NCBI GenBank assembly: GCA_030704615.1
Contig: CM060732.1
Span: 11,592,001 to 11,656,000, forward strand
Origin: Takakia lepidozioides
Taxonomy: Eukaryota; Streptophyta; Takakiopsida; Takakiales; Takakiaceae
Length of the DNA stretch: 64,000 nt
Reading direction: 5' to 3'
Below the pieces are notes generated by a model. It was given only the letters and a program-made list of their open reading frames with translations, did not search any database and was not told where the DNA came from. This document shows positions 1-9,385 of this stretch, piece after piece. Both the position numbers and the translations under genes were made by a program. Every line of letters starts with the position of its first letter. Positions within the stretch are counted from its first letter, which is position 1.

Positions 1-11
1 AGGACAGAAAG

Positions 12-1545
12 TTGCGGAGCTTGCAAGAGTTCCAACGGAAGCCGACCGAGAGCTTGAGGGAGGCTTTCACTCGCATGAGGCGCTTGATAAATGTAACCCA
101 AGGGGTTACGGAAGCTCAGGCAGTCCAATTCTGGTATGGGATATTGGACAAGGAGCTGAGGAGAAGGGTGCGGGATGCAACTCTCCTACAAGCGGCCCAA
201 CCCACCTTAGCAAATGTGTTTTTGCTGGCAGAGCGGATAGAGCTCAACATGGTGGAGGAACGAGTGGTCATGGTGGGATTTGCTAAGGAGACACCACGGG
301 TAGTGGTGCTCCTAGCCAACCACTACCTCAACGTGCTCAAGGCAACAAGGGGGCTCAGGTGAAGCTCAGGGAAGGGCAGAGAGGACCTCAGATGCAGGGG
401 TCTCTCCCTTCATTTGCTGGCCAACAACGGGCGGATGTGGTGTGCTGGACATGTGGAGGACCCCATGTCAAGAAGGATTGCCCAGAGGGAGGCAAAGGGC
501 GGCACATGCACAGCCTGCACAGTTGCAGTGTGGGCATTGTGGCAAGCACGGGCATGGAGAGGCCCAGTGTTATGGTTTGCATCCTGAGTTGCGCCCAGGC
601 CAGTTCCAAGGGAACAATGGTGGCCGGGGGCGAGGTGGAGCAGCCCCAGAGAGGACGAGGTGGCCAGCCACGAGGTGCAGGCCAAGGGCAAGCTCAACAT
701 GGCCAAGGACGCGGAGGTCAGGGTGTTGACCAAGGCATGGCCAACCGGCTTCAGCAGCTAGAGCAGAGGCTCGCTGCCATGGCTACAGCTCAGGTGGTAC
801 CGGCTCTAAGGCCGGATGGTCCACCTCCTGCTCCTGAGGGAGGAGATATGGGAGGCATGGGATTCATGTGTGGAGCAGCACTACCACTAGTGCAGGTGGA
901 GTCTGCTGCAGCCGTGACTCGAGGAGCAGCACGAGTTCCTGAGCCACGATGCAGAGGTGGAGTTGGATCCACAGCGTGGGGAGGCAAGCCGTCAGGCTAG
1001 GCTTCCTCAGTCATTCACATTGGCGGAGACAGTGTCGACGCCATCCATGGCACCTAGTTCTCGCCCGACTGTTACCGAGGCGGAGGTTACTATGCCATTG
1101 GGGAGAGCTACACGGGTAGCACCACTACCTAGTGTTGCCAAGGCTACGGCAGCTAGTGTGCTGCTAGGAGCGGCCACATCTGTGTGCCAGGCTCCATTGT
1201 TCTCGGCTACCATGATTGCGACGCCGGGGGTAAGACCAGCTGAGGTGTTCAGGCTGGCAGCTACACTCTGTGAGAGTGGGGAGGTTACTTCATCTTCTGC
1301 GGAGATAGTGGAGGTGTAGTGCCGGAGGGATCCTCGGATTTGAGGGTCAAGACTGCCACGGCGGCGCCATGGCAAGCTGCAGCTGCCAGGTTGATGGAGC
1401 TGCCAGCTAGGCCCAGCCATTGAGCGCGCCATGGTGACACCTGGAGTTGTCATGTTAGACAACCAGGATGGCATTTTCTGTTTGAGTGGACCGGCAGGCA
1501 AGAGGTACCGGCCACTGCGGGTCTTGTTGGACTCGGAGCTCAGCC
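12..1545 (+). pseudogene. gag: Element 1 gag-protease remnant, frameshifted
   Basis: Gag forms the particle and binds element RNA; the aspartic protease matures the polyprotein. Positions 12-362 encode the C-terminal part of a retrotransposon gag domain, matching element 2 closely. The reading then shifts frame: the first zinc knuckle (CWTCGGPHVKKDC, CX2CX4HX4C) lies in the frame of 359-1000, and the second (CGHCGKHGHGEAQC) in the frame of 442-729. A Gly/Gln/Arg-rich linker and a Pro/Ala/Thr-rich stretch follow. The protease active-site DSGA seen in element 2 is broken by loss of one base near 1533. Protein from this copy would therefore not be made as a unit. Confidence 0.8.
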
Positions 1546-1549
1546 ACTG

Positions 1550-2557
1550 ATGCTGGGCAGAGCTGCTATTGCAGGCTTGGGCCTCACGGAGGCGGATATG
1601 GAGCCTTGTCCTTTCCAGATACAGACGTCTCTGGGAGGATCGGAGCAGGCTCGGGGCATGACACGGCGTGAGTTGGCTATCAGACTACGGCCGGATCACC
1701 CTACAGATGGCTCAGTGATGCGAGCCAAGGCCATTGTGACAGACGCGGTCTCATACGATGTCCTGGTTGGTGGGGCAGTGTTGTACCCCATGGGCTTCAC
1801 CCTGGATTTTTGGGAGGAGTCAGCTTCCTATAGGCCTGCATGGCAGTCAGGGGAGGGCCGGCATGTGCAGCTCCCTGTGACGTTCATAGGAGGAGTTGCG
1901 GTTGCCCAGCGAGGCAAGATGCCGACACTAGCAGCATTCACAGCGGCAGTGAGTTGGCCTAGAGAGTTGCTTGAGGCAATGCTCATTCAGAGGATGTACC
2001 ACCTCCGGGAGAGCAGGATGACATGTATGGTATGGCGGAGTTGCCTACCATGGTTGCTCAGACTCCATTGTGGGGCACGAGCAAGGATTTGCAGCGGGAT
2101 GCTGATCGACGGGTGCAACAAGCCTGGGTGGAGGCTTTTGTACCGTCAGGAGAGGAGGAGAGTGCGGGGATTGCACCAGGACCACCTCAGTTTGTCTCCA
2201 TTGGACACCACACCTATTGTGTGGCAGTATCCGGATGAAGGCATTTGTCTTCTGGACTTGTTTGGCGGGATCAGCACCGGATTGGCTGCTGTGTTACAGG
2301 CAGGTGTACGAGTTCGGCGTTACCTGTATGTGGAGAGGGATGAGACTGCACGACGCGTTTCACTTCGCCATGTTGCTCAGTTGGTGCAGCGGTACCCTGA
2401 GTTGTTGTCGGTGTCTGCAATTCGTGGATATCAGCAGGCCTTGCCAGACATTTCGTTGCTGGGGGCGCAGGATTTGGAGCGGGTTGGCTCCATTGATCTG
2501 GTAGTGGCAGGTTGGCCCTGCCAAGGGCATTCATCAGCCGGGCATGGCAATGGATTG
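1550..2557 (+). pseudogene. Element 1: linker and N-terminal half of C5 cytosine DNA methyltransferase
   Basis: The frame from 1550 starts just after the protease active site and runs into a methyltransferase. Motif I (DLFGGISTGL, from 2252) is the AdoMet-binding loop. Motif II follows (YVERDETARR). Motif IV is GWPCQGHS, with the catalytic cysteine codon at 2519-2521. The order and spacing fit C5 cytosine methyltransferases, and the later motifs resemble DNMT3/DRM more than DNMT1/CMT (inference). Between roughly 1970 and 2240 the better match to element 2 lies in another frame (2023-2238), so compensating indels are likely. The domain is interrupted at about 2557 by unrelated sequence. It lies between protease and reverse transcriptase, so it was presumably expressed as part of the polyprotein. 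Confidence 0.8.
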
Positions 2558-3197
2558 AGCGACGCGAGGCTCGGCTGTGACATGGGCGTGCATGGCCATG
2601 CCTTCAGTCCAAAGCCTATCTGATCATGTTTCCCAGCCTAGCATGGCTCCAGCTCTTGGTTGAATGAGTGCGATTCCATCCCAGGCCTACTCTCACAGTA
2701 GCATCCTAGCAGCGTCCAGATAATGCCTGTTGTGACACCACACAACCAGTGAGACACTCGTGTGATAAAGGCCCCACTTCATGCGGTCATGCACCATTGC
2801 TTAGCAGAGTGTAGGTGTCAGTCATCAGTTTGGATCATACACATGCTACGCCCCTGCATGATGCATTCAACGTGCTTGCCACCTCTGCCGCAACAACACA
2901 TGTTCATGACCGCAACTTCAGTGCAGCACTAGCGATACAGAGACGAAGGCCGGCTGATTCGGATTGTGTGGCGGTGCAAGTATTACTGCCTACTACCATC
3001 GACCAAGCAGCAAATGCGGCTTTCATGGCATGTGTTTAGTTGTATGGCCATCCACGAGCTGGTCAGGTTGGCGCTGGCAGCTAGTGTAGCTGACAGTAGG
3101 ACGTCCATTAGGTGCAAGTTCTTCGAAGAGTTTCACGGAGCTTGCAAGAGTTCTGCATGAGGCGCTTGGGGGTTACTTGGTATGGCAAGGAAACGTG
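2558..3197 (+). other. Insertion or rearrangement splitting the element 1 methyltransferase
   Basis: Element 2 is continuous between motif IV and motif VI, while element 1 carries about 640 bp of foreign sequence here. The interruption ends in a scrap of the element's own gag (3137-3185). In that scrap, short pieces also seen near 14-150 are joined with internal deletions: a gag piece containing GGAGCTTGCAAGAGTT, then ATGAGGCGCTTG, then GGGGTTAC, then TGGTATGG. No clear terminal inverted repeats or target duplication were seen. It separates the methyltransferase halves and adds stop codons. Confidence 0.7.
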
Positions 3198-4109
3198 ACT
3201 CGAGGTCGGGTCTGTTTGGGAGATGGTGCGGGTTTTGCGCCACTTGCAGCTTCATCAAGCTGTATCTCCAGCATACATCTTGGAGAATGTGCCACTGATG
3301 GGCGATTCTCGGGCCAGGGTGATGGCCAGTGTGCATCAAGTCCGGTCGTGGCTTGGGTCAGCAGTGTTGCTAGATGCAGCTACAGTGGGGTCACGGGCTC
3401 ATCGTCCACGGCTATGGTGGACTAACTTGATGCCACCCGCACTGCTCAAGCGTGCATTTGATGGGGTGCAGTGGCCAGCACATCTCACAGTGGATAACAT
3501 TCTGGACACAAGCGTGTGAGACACGATGACCGTTCGCCTTTGGCAGTGGTCAACAAGGTGGGTCAACCACGAGCAGCATTACCTACACTGCTCAGCTTCC
3601 CAGGATCGCATGCTTTCCGGGATAGTGGACCTGGCCTCCTGTGGGATGCTGAGTTGCAGCAGTTAGTGGAGCCTAATGCTGACGAGCGTGAGCGGGCAAT
3701 GGGTTTTACCACTGGTACCACGGCGGTGTCGTCTCTTTCTGAGGCATCACGTCGTCAAGTGTTGGGGCAAGCAATGGATCTCAATTGCTTGACTTGGATT
3801 ATCAGCTTGGCTCTGGCTGAGCAACGCAGAGTGCGGAGTACACTTTCCTCAATGGTCTCTCTGCCTACCGAGACGGTACAGGCAGTGAGTGGGGGCGAGC
3901 ATGTGAGGACCACGGGGTGCATGCATCCATGGCACACGTGGGAGGTGCTCGAGGTTCAGAGGGAGTTGGCAGCCAAGGCGGCTGTGATGGATGAGGTTGG
4001 GGATTCTTCTCGGGTGGAGGAGGTCCTCAAAGATGAGATGATGGGGCAGGATGAGGCCTTGTCATTGACTGAGCAGGTAGGGAGTACTGCTCAAGAGGTT
4101 GCAACATAG
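3198..4109 (+). pseudogene. Element 1: C-terminal half of C5 cytosine DNA methyltransferase and linker
   Basis: After the interruption the methyltransferase resumes. Motif VI (ENV, codons at 3283-3291) contains the catalytic glutamate. Motif VIII-like HRPRLWW lies at 3400-3420. The C-terminal motif IX/X region includes ERERAMGF and GQAMD (3764-3778), which returns to the AdoMet pocket. HRPRLWW resembles the HRARYFWG-type motif of DNMT3/DRM enzymes (family knowledge; assignment is inference). A frame change separates 3223-3519 from 3516-4109, where element 2 has about 12 extra bases. The tail (about 3860-4109) is an acidic linker to the reverse transcriptase. Confidence 0.8.
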
Positions 4110-4308
4110 CAACCACTGGACGCGTCCTCTACCTCTAAGCCCACTGGACTTAAGGTTGCAGTTACGGAGGACAATTGGGAGCCTGACATTGGACCCATTG
4201 TCACCGGAGGAGAGTGAGGACGTATACGGCGGTTCCTGAGGGCTTACAAGAATTGCTTTGCCTTCAGTTTGAAGGACTTGGGAGCACTGAAGGGTCAAGA
4301 GATCCGTA

Positions 4309-7245
4309 TTGAGTTGGCCACTGACACGCCAAATCTTTCGGAGACCCTATAGATACATTGACATGGAGACGTCTTTGATTCAAATGAGGACTCAAGATCT
4401 CTGGGAGGCAGGTTTGGTGGAGCTCTCTGGTGGAGAGTATGCTTCAGCCAGAGTGATGCCAGCCAAGAAGGATGTCTATGGCAATTGGACGGAGAGACGT
4501 ATGTGCGGTGATTACCGGCCTGTAAATCATCAGACCAAGTCCGATAAGTATGCCATGCCAACACCAGAGGAGATCTTTGATGCCATCGGGCATGCTAAGG
4601 CCTTTAGCACTTTGGATTTACGATCCGGATATCACCAATTGTCAATCAAGGAGGCGGACAAGCAGAAGACGGCATTCTGGGGGATCAATGAGCACGGCAA
4701 GGATTGCCTATATCAGTGGCGGTTCTTACCATTTGGGCTTAAGAATGCCCCTGCAGAGTTTCAGAGAGTCATGGATAGGATTCTAGCAGGGGTGGACTTT
4801 GCTCGGTGCTACATAGATGACATCATCATCTTTAGTGTTACGATGGAGGAGCATGAGAGACACCTTCAGGTGGTATTGGAGCGCTTGAGAGCGCACGGAT
4901 TGAAGTTGCATCCGGGGAAGTGCAAGTTTTTCCACAACCAGATTGAGTATCTGGGTCACATGATATATCCTGGAGGATTGGGGGTACAACAGACTAAGGT
5001 AGAGGCCATTGCACAAATTCCACGCCCCATGGATGTGAGCCGAGTTCGAGCTTTCATGGGGTTGGCAAACTATTATAGACGGTTTGTCAAGGGATTTAGT
5101 ACCATTGCAAAGGCTCTAACCAAGCTGACCAAGGTGGACCAGGAGTGGCAGTGGGAAGATGAGCAGGAACGAGCTTTTCAAGAGCTCAAGGCGAGGTTGA
5201 CCTCGGCGCCTATCTTGAGACGACCTATCAGGGGGCGTCCCTTTCAGCTGCATACGGATTGGAGCATGCTGGGGCTTGGAGCGGTGCTCACACAGGTGGA
5301 TGATGAGGGAAGAGAGTTCGTAGTGGCTTACGCTAGCCGCTCGAACAACGCTGCAGAGGCTAAGTACAGCTCATATGAGGGAGAGTGCTTAGCTGCAGTG
5401 TGGGCCGTGGCACACTTCAGGTGCTATCTATACGGCAATCTTTTCACCCTTGTCACGGATCACCAGCCACTCAAGTGGTTGATGGAGTCAGACAAGCTTA
5501 CGGGGAAGCTTGCATGGTGGGCACTTATACTCCAAGAGTATGACTTTCAGGTTGTGCATCGACCGGGTTTGGTCAATCGGGATGCGGATGGATTGAGTCG
5601 CAATCCATGCATGAGCCAGCAGGATGACACTGGAGCTCGGTGGCATGGTGAGACGGACGAGGAGATGGTGCCGGGATGGCACGCATCTGCATTTTTGTGT
5701 ATCTTGGCATCGGGAGGTCAGATTGGACCTACAACAGGGATGACTGTAGACGCAGTGTCTGAGGACCCTGAGGTTAGTGATGAGCTAGGTGGTGCCAGAG
5801 ATATACATGAGGATTCGGCTGTGTTGGACTACCTCCGTACGGGAGACACGACAGCCATTGTGACTGCCAGGGAGAGGGATCGGATCCTACAACGAGCCAA
5901 GAGGTTCAAGTGGGAGGGGATACACCTACTTCGAGTGTGGGAGGATGGTCGGGTGAGGATTGTGCCTCATCCCACACAGCGTGCAGGGTTAGTGCGGCAT
6001 GCCCATGAGGAGTTGGGGCATTTTGGAGTGCGACTCACTCATAGTTTACTGCAGGGGCAGTATTGGTGGCGTGGTATGCATACAGAGGTGCAACAGTTCG
6101 TGGCTAGGTGCATGGTGTGTGATAGGGTGCGTGCTTCATTCAACGCCCCTACACCACAGTTGCATCCTTTACCAATCATGGGATTGGGCTACAGGTGGAG
6201 TCTTGACTTCGCAGGACCGTTGCCTTTGACTATGCGCCACCACAGATATGTGTTGGTGATGGTGGAGCACTTCTCCAAGTGGATTGAGTTGGTTCCATTG
6301 CCTGACAAGGCTAGTGAGGGGGCTGCGTATGCATTCTTGGATCGTGTGCTTAGCCGATTCGGTGCTCCAGCTGAGGTACTCACGGACCAAGGGAGAGAGT
6401 TCTTGGGGGAGTTTCAGGCTTTGTGTGATAAAGCCTTGATAGACCACCGCACCACTTCTCGGGATCATCCTGAGGCCGATGGCTTAGCAGAGAGAGTTGT
6501 TCAGACGGTGAAGAGGGGTTTGCGCAAGTATGGCTTGCAGAAGGGACACCTAGGAGATTGGGATCTTCAGGTTCCTTGGTTAGCCATGGGCTACAGGTTT
6601 AGCAAACAAGCATCACTTGCCTCCTTCTCACCATATTTCCTTCTCTTTGGCCGAGAGCCGGATCTGCCTGCAGCCATTCGTAGGGACACTGCTCAAGTCC
6701 TTAACCTTGACGATTCGGACGTGTGGGTACGTGCATGTGATCAGCGTGCAGAGTTGTTCAAGAAAGTCATGCCCATGGCTTTTGAGAACCTTGCCATTGC
6801 ACAACACCGTGATACGTTGAGGTATGCCACTATACGTGGTGGAGGATATCGTCCTGGGGTTCGGAGGTTTAGCCCTGGTGACTATGTTTATTTGCAGCAC
6901 ACTGCTCCTACGACTCTGGATGTTACTGCAGGGCGTGTTATTCTGAGGGTTCGAGAGGTGTTGCCCTCAGGGGTCCTGATCTTGGAGGGTCGGGATGGCA
7001 TGACTTGGAAGGACCATGTGCGTAATTGTGCGCCATGTCACCTTCCCAATGTCGATGGCAGAGTTGACCCAAACTTGGCAGTGGTACCTGCAGGTTTGAG
7101 GTGCATGCTCTGTGGGTCTGCCAAAGGGGCAGCCACCATGCTGGTGTGTGATCGATGCTCAAGGGGTTGGCATATGGGATGCTTGACACCACCTCTTGAG
7201 AAGGTTCCTGACGGAGATTGGTTGTGTCCACACTGCTTGGGATAG
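4309..7245 (+). CDS. pol: Element 1 pol: reverse transcriptase - RNase H - integrase - PHD finger
   Basis: This is an open frame of 978 codons with no ATG at its start. It is probably the rest of a polyprotein separated from upstream coding by a one-base insertion near 4328. Reverse transcriptase holds YIDD at residues 168-171. RNase H begins near HTDWS (first Asp about residue 317). Integrase shows an HHCC zinc region (first His about residue 564, later CMVCDR) and a DDE triad at about D633, D693 and E728. The last two are exactly 35 residues apart, as in retroviral and Ty3/gypsy integrases. The protein ends in a PHD finger (residues 930-978). Expected job: copy element RNA into DNA and insert it into chromatin. 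This is the best-preserved part of either copy. Confidence 0.92.
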   Translation: MSWPLTRQIFRRPYRYIDMETSLIQMRTQDLWEAGLVELSGGEYASARVMPAKKDVYGNWTERRMCGDYRPVNHQTKSDKYAMPTPEEIFDAIGHAKAFSTLDLRSGYHQLSIKEADKQKTAFWGINEHGKDCLYQWRFLPFGLKNAPAEFQRVMDRILAGVDFARCYIDDIIIFSVTMEEHERHLQVVLERLRAHGLKLHPGKCKFFHNQIEYLGHMIYPGGLGVQQTKVEAIAQIPRPMDVSRVRAFMGLANYYRRFVKGFSTIAKALTKLTKVDQEWQWEDEQERAFQELKARLTSAPILRRPIRGRPFQLHTDWSMLGLGAVLTQVDDEGREFVVAYASRSNNAAEAKYSSYEGECLAAVWAVAHFRCYLYGNLFTLVTDHQPLKWLMESDKLTGKLAWWALILQEYDFQVVHRPGLVNRDADGLSRNPCMSQQDDTGARWHGETDEEMVPGWHASAFLCILASGGQIGPTTGMTVDAVSEDPEVSDELGGARDIHEDSAVLDYLRTGDTTAIVTARERDRILQRAKRFKWEGIHLLRVWEDGRVRIVPHPTQRAGLVRHAHEELGHFGVRLTHSLLQGQYWWRGMHTEVQQFVARCMVCDRVRASFNAPTPQLHPLPIMGLGYRWSLDFAGPLPLTMRHHRYVLVMVEHFSKWIELVPLPDKASEGAAYAFLDRVLSRFGAPAEVLTDQGREFLGEFQALCDKALIDHRTTSRDHPEADGLAERVVQTVKRGLRKYGLQKGHLGDWDLQVPWLAMGYRFSKQASLASFSPYFLLFGREPDLPAAIRRDTAQVLNLDDSDVWVRACDQRAELFKKVMPMAFENLAIAQHRDTLRYATIRGGGYRPGVRRFSPGDYVYLQHTAPTTLDVTAGRVILRVREVLPSGVLILEGRDGMTWKDHVRNCAPCHLPNVDGRVDPNLAVVPAGLRCMLCGSAKGAATMLVCDRCSRGWHMGCLTPPLEKVPDGDWLCPHCLG
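7096..7242 (+). other. PHD finger at the end of the integrase
   Basis: The last 49 residues of the pol frame fit Cys4-His-Cys3: CMLC, then CDRC, then WHMGC, then a run ending in WLCPHC. The LVCDRC, WHMGCL and DGDW motifs are typical of PHD fingers, which usually read histone H3 tails. Its place after the integrase core is where chromoviruses carry a chromodomain, so a targeting role is a reasonable inference. A decayed version sits at the same place in element 2 (44060-44205). Confidence 0.88.
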
Positions 7246-7487
7246 TGGCAGTGGACATGATTGGAGGCAGCTAACAAGACATGGGAGGCCAAGCTCATAG
7301 GAGTCAATACATGAGATCCCAAGCTCAAGTTCACAGGTTGCAAGACGGCGACTAAAGATGGGGCAACTCTTGCACCTGGCCTCTTGATCTATCGAGTTTG
7401 AGTGTAGTAGGGATAGTGGTGGAGGACTTAGTGAGGCTATGGTCACTATCACATCTTGTGGCTACCTGGACTTAGAGGGACCTAAGC

Positions 7488-7504
7488 ACTAGCTAGGGGG
7501 GCGA
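7488..7504 (+). other. Polypurine-tract-like sequence, element 1
   Basis: AGCTAGGGGGGCGA lies immediately before repeat B1. Element 2 has the same sequence at 44450-44463, directly before its B1. Such a tract primes plus-strand DNA synthesis in LTR retroelements. Its position marks the start of the 3' terminal region as B1, not A2. Confidence 0.65.
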
Positions 7505-7683
7505 TTGTGTGGACTAGTGACTGCCATAGTTGGGCAGCCTAGTGACTGACTAGTTGTAGCCTAGTGGTTGGACTAGTGGCTGGACTAGTGGTGGACTAGT
7601 GGTATACTAGTGTGTGGTGTGCACATGTGTTGTGTGGTTTTGGACAGCGATGTAGTTGTGTAGCGATATGTATGCGCACGACA
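7505..7683 (+). repeat. Terminal repeat B1, element 1
   Basis: A 179-bp segment starting TTGTGTGGACTAG and ending GCGCACGACA. It is repeated as B2 at 8003-8169, which differs mainly by lacking one 12-bp unit of an internal GGACTAGTG-rich minisatellite. The last ~55 bp are shared with element 2's B repeats. It is joined to A2 through the dinucleotide GC, giving a palindromic junction, GACAGCTGTC. Confidence 0.85.
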
Positions 7684-7685
7684 GC

Positions 7686-8002
7686 TGTCAAGTTATTTTA
7701 CCACTAGTGTGAAACTAGCTAGGAAATAGCTAGCTTTTACATATTGACATTTGGGATTGGCCCAAGTATCAATCCAGGGGTCAAGACAGATTTAGGCCCT
7801 GGAGTGGTTATCTTCACGGCAAGCGCGGAAGGCTCATCTTTCTCGAGTTGAGCCTCACCGCGCCTAGCTATGGCGCCGTAGTGTGGATTCCCCATGGCGT
7901 GGGGTGCACTTGGCTTGACTTGTATTTGAGTGATGAGGTTATATATGCATGAGTTTATGCTTCAGATTTGTGAGCTCGTGCTTGTATTCTTCTTCTTTAT
8001 CA
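7686..8002 (+). repeat. Terminal repeat A2 (LTR-like), element 1
   Basis: A 317-bp segment beginning TGTCAAG and ending TATCA. It is diverged from the A repeats of element 2 but keeps the start, two hairpins and overall plan. On its own it has TG..CA ends like an LTR. Together with the following B2 it forms a 484-bp unit with TGTC..GACA ends. Confidence 0.8.
7823..7904 (+). other. Two conserved hairpins in repeat A2, element 1
   Basis: Hairpin 1: arms GCGCGG (7823-7828) plus GGCTCA (7831-7836) pair with TGAGCC (7849-7854) plus CCGCGC (7858-7863), around a loop containing CTCGAG. Hairpin 2: CCCCA (7890-7894) pairs with TGGGG (7900-7904). Element 2 keeps both (33190-33228 and 33296-33310), with different but still complementary outer-stem bases in hairpin 1. 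That covariation argues for a functional RNA structure. Confidence 0.6.
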
Positions 8003-8169
8003 TTGTGTGGACTAGTGACTGCCATAGTTGGGCAGCCTAGTGACTGACTAGTTGTAGCCTAGTGGTTGGACTAGTGGTGGACTAGTGGTATACTAGTGTG
8101 TGGTGTGCACATGTGTTGTGTGGTTTTGGACAGCGATGTAGTTGTGTAGCGATATGTATGCGCACGACA
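8003..8169 (+). repeat. Terminal repeat B2, element 1 (right end)
   Basis: A 167-bp second copy of B1, ending at the same GCGCACGACA, after which sequence unrelated to the element begins. It defines the right terminus. Confidence 0.85.
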
Positions 8170-8195
8170 TCTCCCTTCTACTTGTGCTTTCATGA

Positions 8196-9270
8196 TGAGT
8201 TTCAATGTTCTCTGCAGCTCCACTATAGAAGAATCTGTCATGATCGACACCGATCATCACCGATTCGTGATAAAAATGATTGTTTTATGCCTGAGTTCTG
8301 AATAGCCGATGTACACACTTCCACTATAGATTGTGTTTACCACACTAACCTGCTATCTTTGGCAGACGAGGATGTTCGAGGCGATCTGCCTGCGGAGGAT
8401 TCGCACCTCAAAGACACCATCCTCCATCTGCAGCTTTGAGATTTCTGACCAGGGTTGTTTCGTCAACCCCCCCTATGAGCCGCATATCGATGACATTTTG
8501 TACAACTTCATGCAGTCTAGTCAGACTCTGAAGAGACCACATGACACTCCCTAGAGAGGTGCAAAGGAAAAATCCCCAGCGTTCATGCAAATACTGCTGG
8601 AGTCATGCAGCCACCACTCTGCACGGGTGGTCGATCTTTCTATGTCCACAGGTTCGTTCTCTCCCTTCCGAATTGGTTTTCTTTCACCAGTTCCATCTGC
8701 TTAAATCCCCCCCACCAAACTGTTCATGTCCTCCTGTCTGGTGCAGGAGCAACTTACCATGCATGCAAGGTAGGCGGAAGAAGCCTTTTTGGCATGGAGG
8801 GTGATTCTGACCTCTACAACACAGTGCTCCTCCCCCTTTTGTCTGGCTCCACTTCAGGCACATAGACTGATCGGATTCAAATTCGAAATGATGACGATCC
8901 TGAAGATAAGCAGGTCGACAACGACTTTTCATGTGAGTAAGTGCTAAACCCACTTTGGGAGTCATACTCAATTTCTCAATAACATCAAAGTTAAAGTAAT
9001 AACTTTTTCGGGCTGTCTTTCAGGAAAGGCAGCGGTGGATCTTTAGGAGATACTGTCATTTGTGGCGAGTCTATTTTCGACAGCCCCCTTTCCAATTTTC
9101 TGCTTCCTGATTATGCCGAAGCAATGGCACTTCATGCGGCCGAGTCCCTATCCCCTGAATTTTTACTGCCCGGCCCTAGGTGTAGCCAGCGTAGATCCGG
9201 AGTTCTGAAATACTTAGACTTAGATGCAGAGGAAGCGGGGATACATTGTACTGACTCTGAGTCAGACTGA
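8196..9270 (+). pseudogene. Amino-methyltransferase-like gene fragment, spliced and decayed
   Basis: Several exon-like pieces read in order on the plus strand. A piece at about 8365-8530 includes NPPY, the catalytic motif of N6-adenine/N4-cytosine methyltransferases. A piece at about 8569-8649 ends in VVDLSMSTG, like an AdoMet-binding motif I. It splices (GT at 8650, AG before 8747) to a continuation beginning ATYHACK and ending near EGDSDLYN. An in-frame stop follows at 8863-8865. Downstream lies a 22-codon stretch with a GTGAGT donor, then an open acidic tail ending at 9270. Catalytic motif before AdoMet motif would fit beta-class enzymes. The assignment rests on short motifs. It could be a host gene or cargo of another element. 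Confidence 0.35.
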
Positions 9271-9385
9271 ACTATGTTCTTTTAATATTCTGTTTCATCC
9301 TCTTTGGAAAACGTTGAATCCCCTTCCTCCACCGTAGTTGTTCCTTTGGAAAGAAAAATAATCAAAGAATCAACTACCATTTAAA

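Larger units (their letters stand above)
1..8169 (+). mobile_element. Ty3/gypsy-like retroelement with DNA methyltransferase and PHD finger (element 1, left end off-window)
   Basis: Seen: plus-strand coding remains in the order gag, protease, C5 cytosine methyltransferase, reverse transcriptase, RNase H, integrase, PHD finger, followed by a purine-rich tract and terminal repeats B1-A2-B2. Its diverged relative, element 2, lies at 33048-44985 in the same orientation. The pol part (4309-7245) is one intact frame, whereas gag, protease and methyltransferase carry frameshifts and a 640-bp interruption. The left terminal repeat and the start of gag lie outside the window. Only a right flank is visible, beginning TCTCC after 8169, so the target duplication cannot be tested here. 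The DDE integrase places it with Ty3/gypsy elements, but the terminal layout is atypical. Confidence 0.9.

Noticed and set aside
7686-8002. A as a complete stand-alone LTR with TG..CA ends
   Set aside because: No target duplication sits at the edges of A in element 2, the polypurine tract lies before B1 rather than A2, and B follows A at the right end in both elements.
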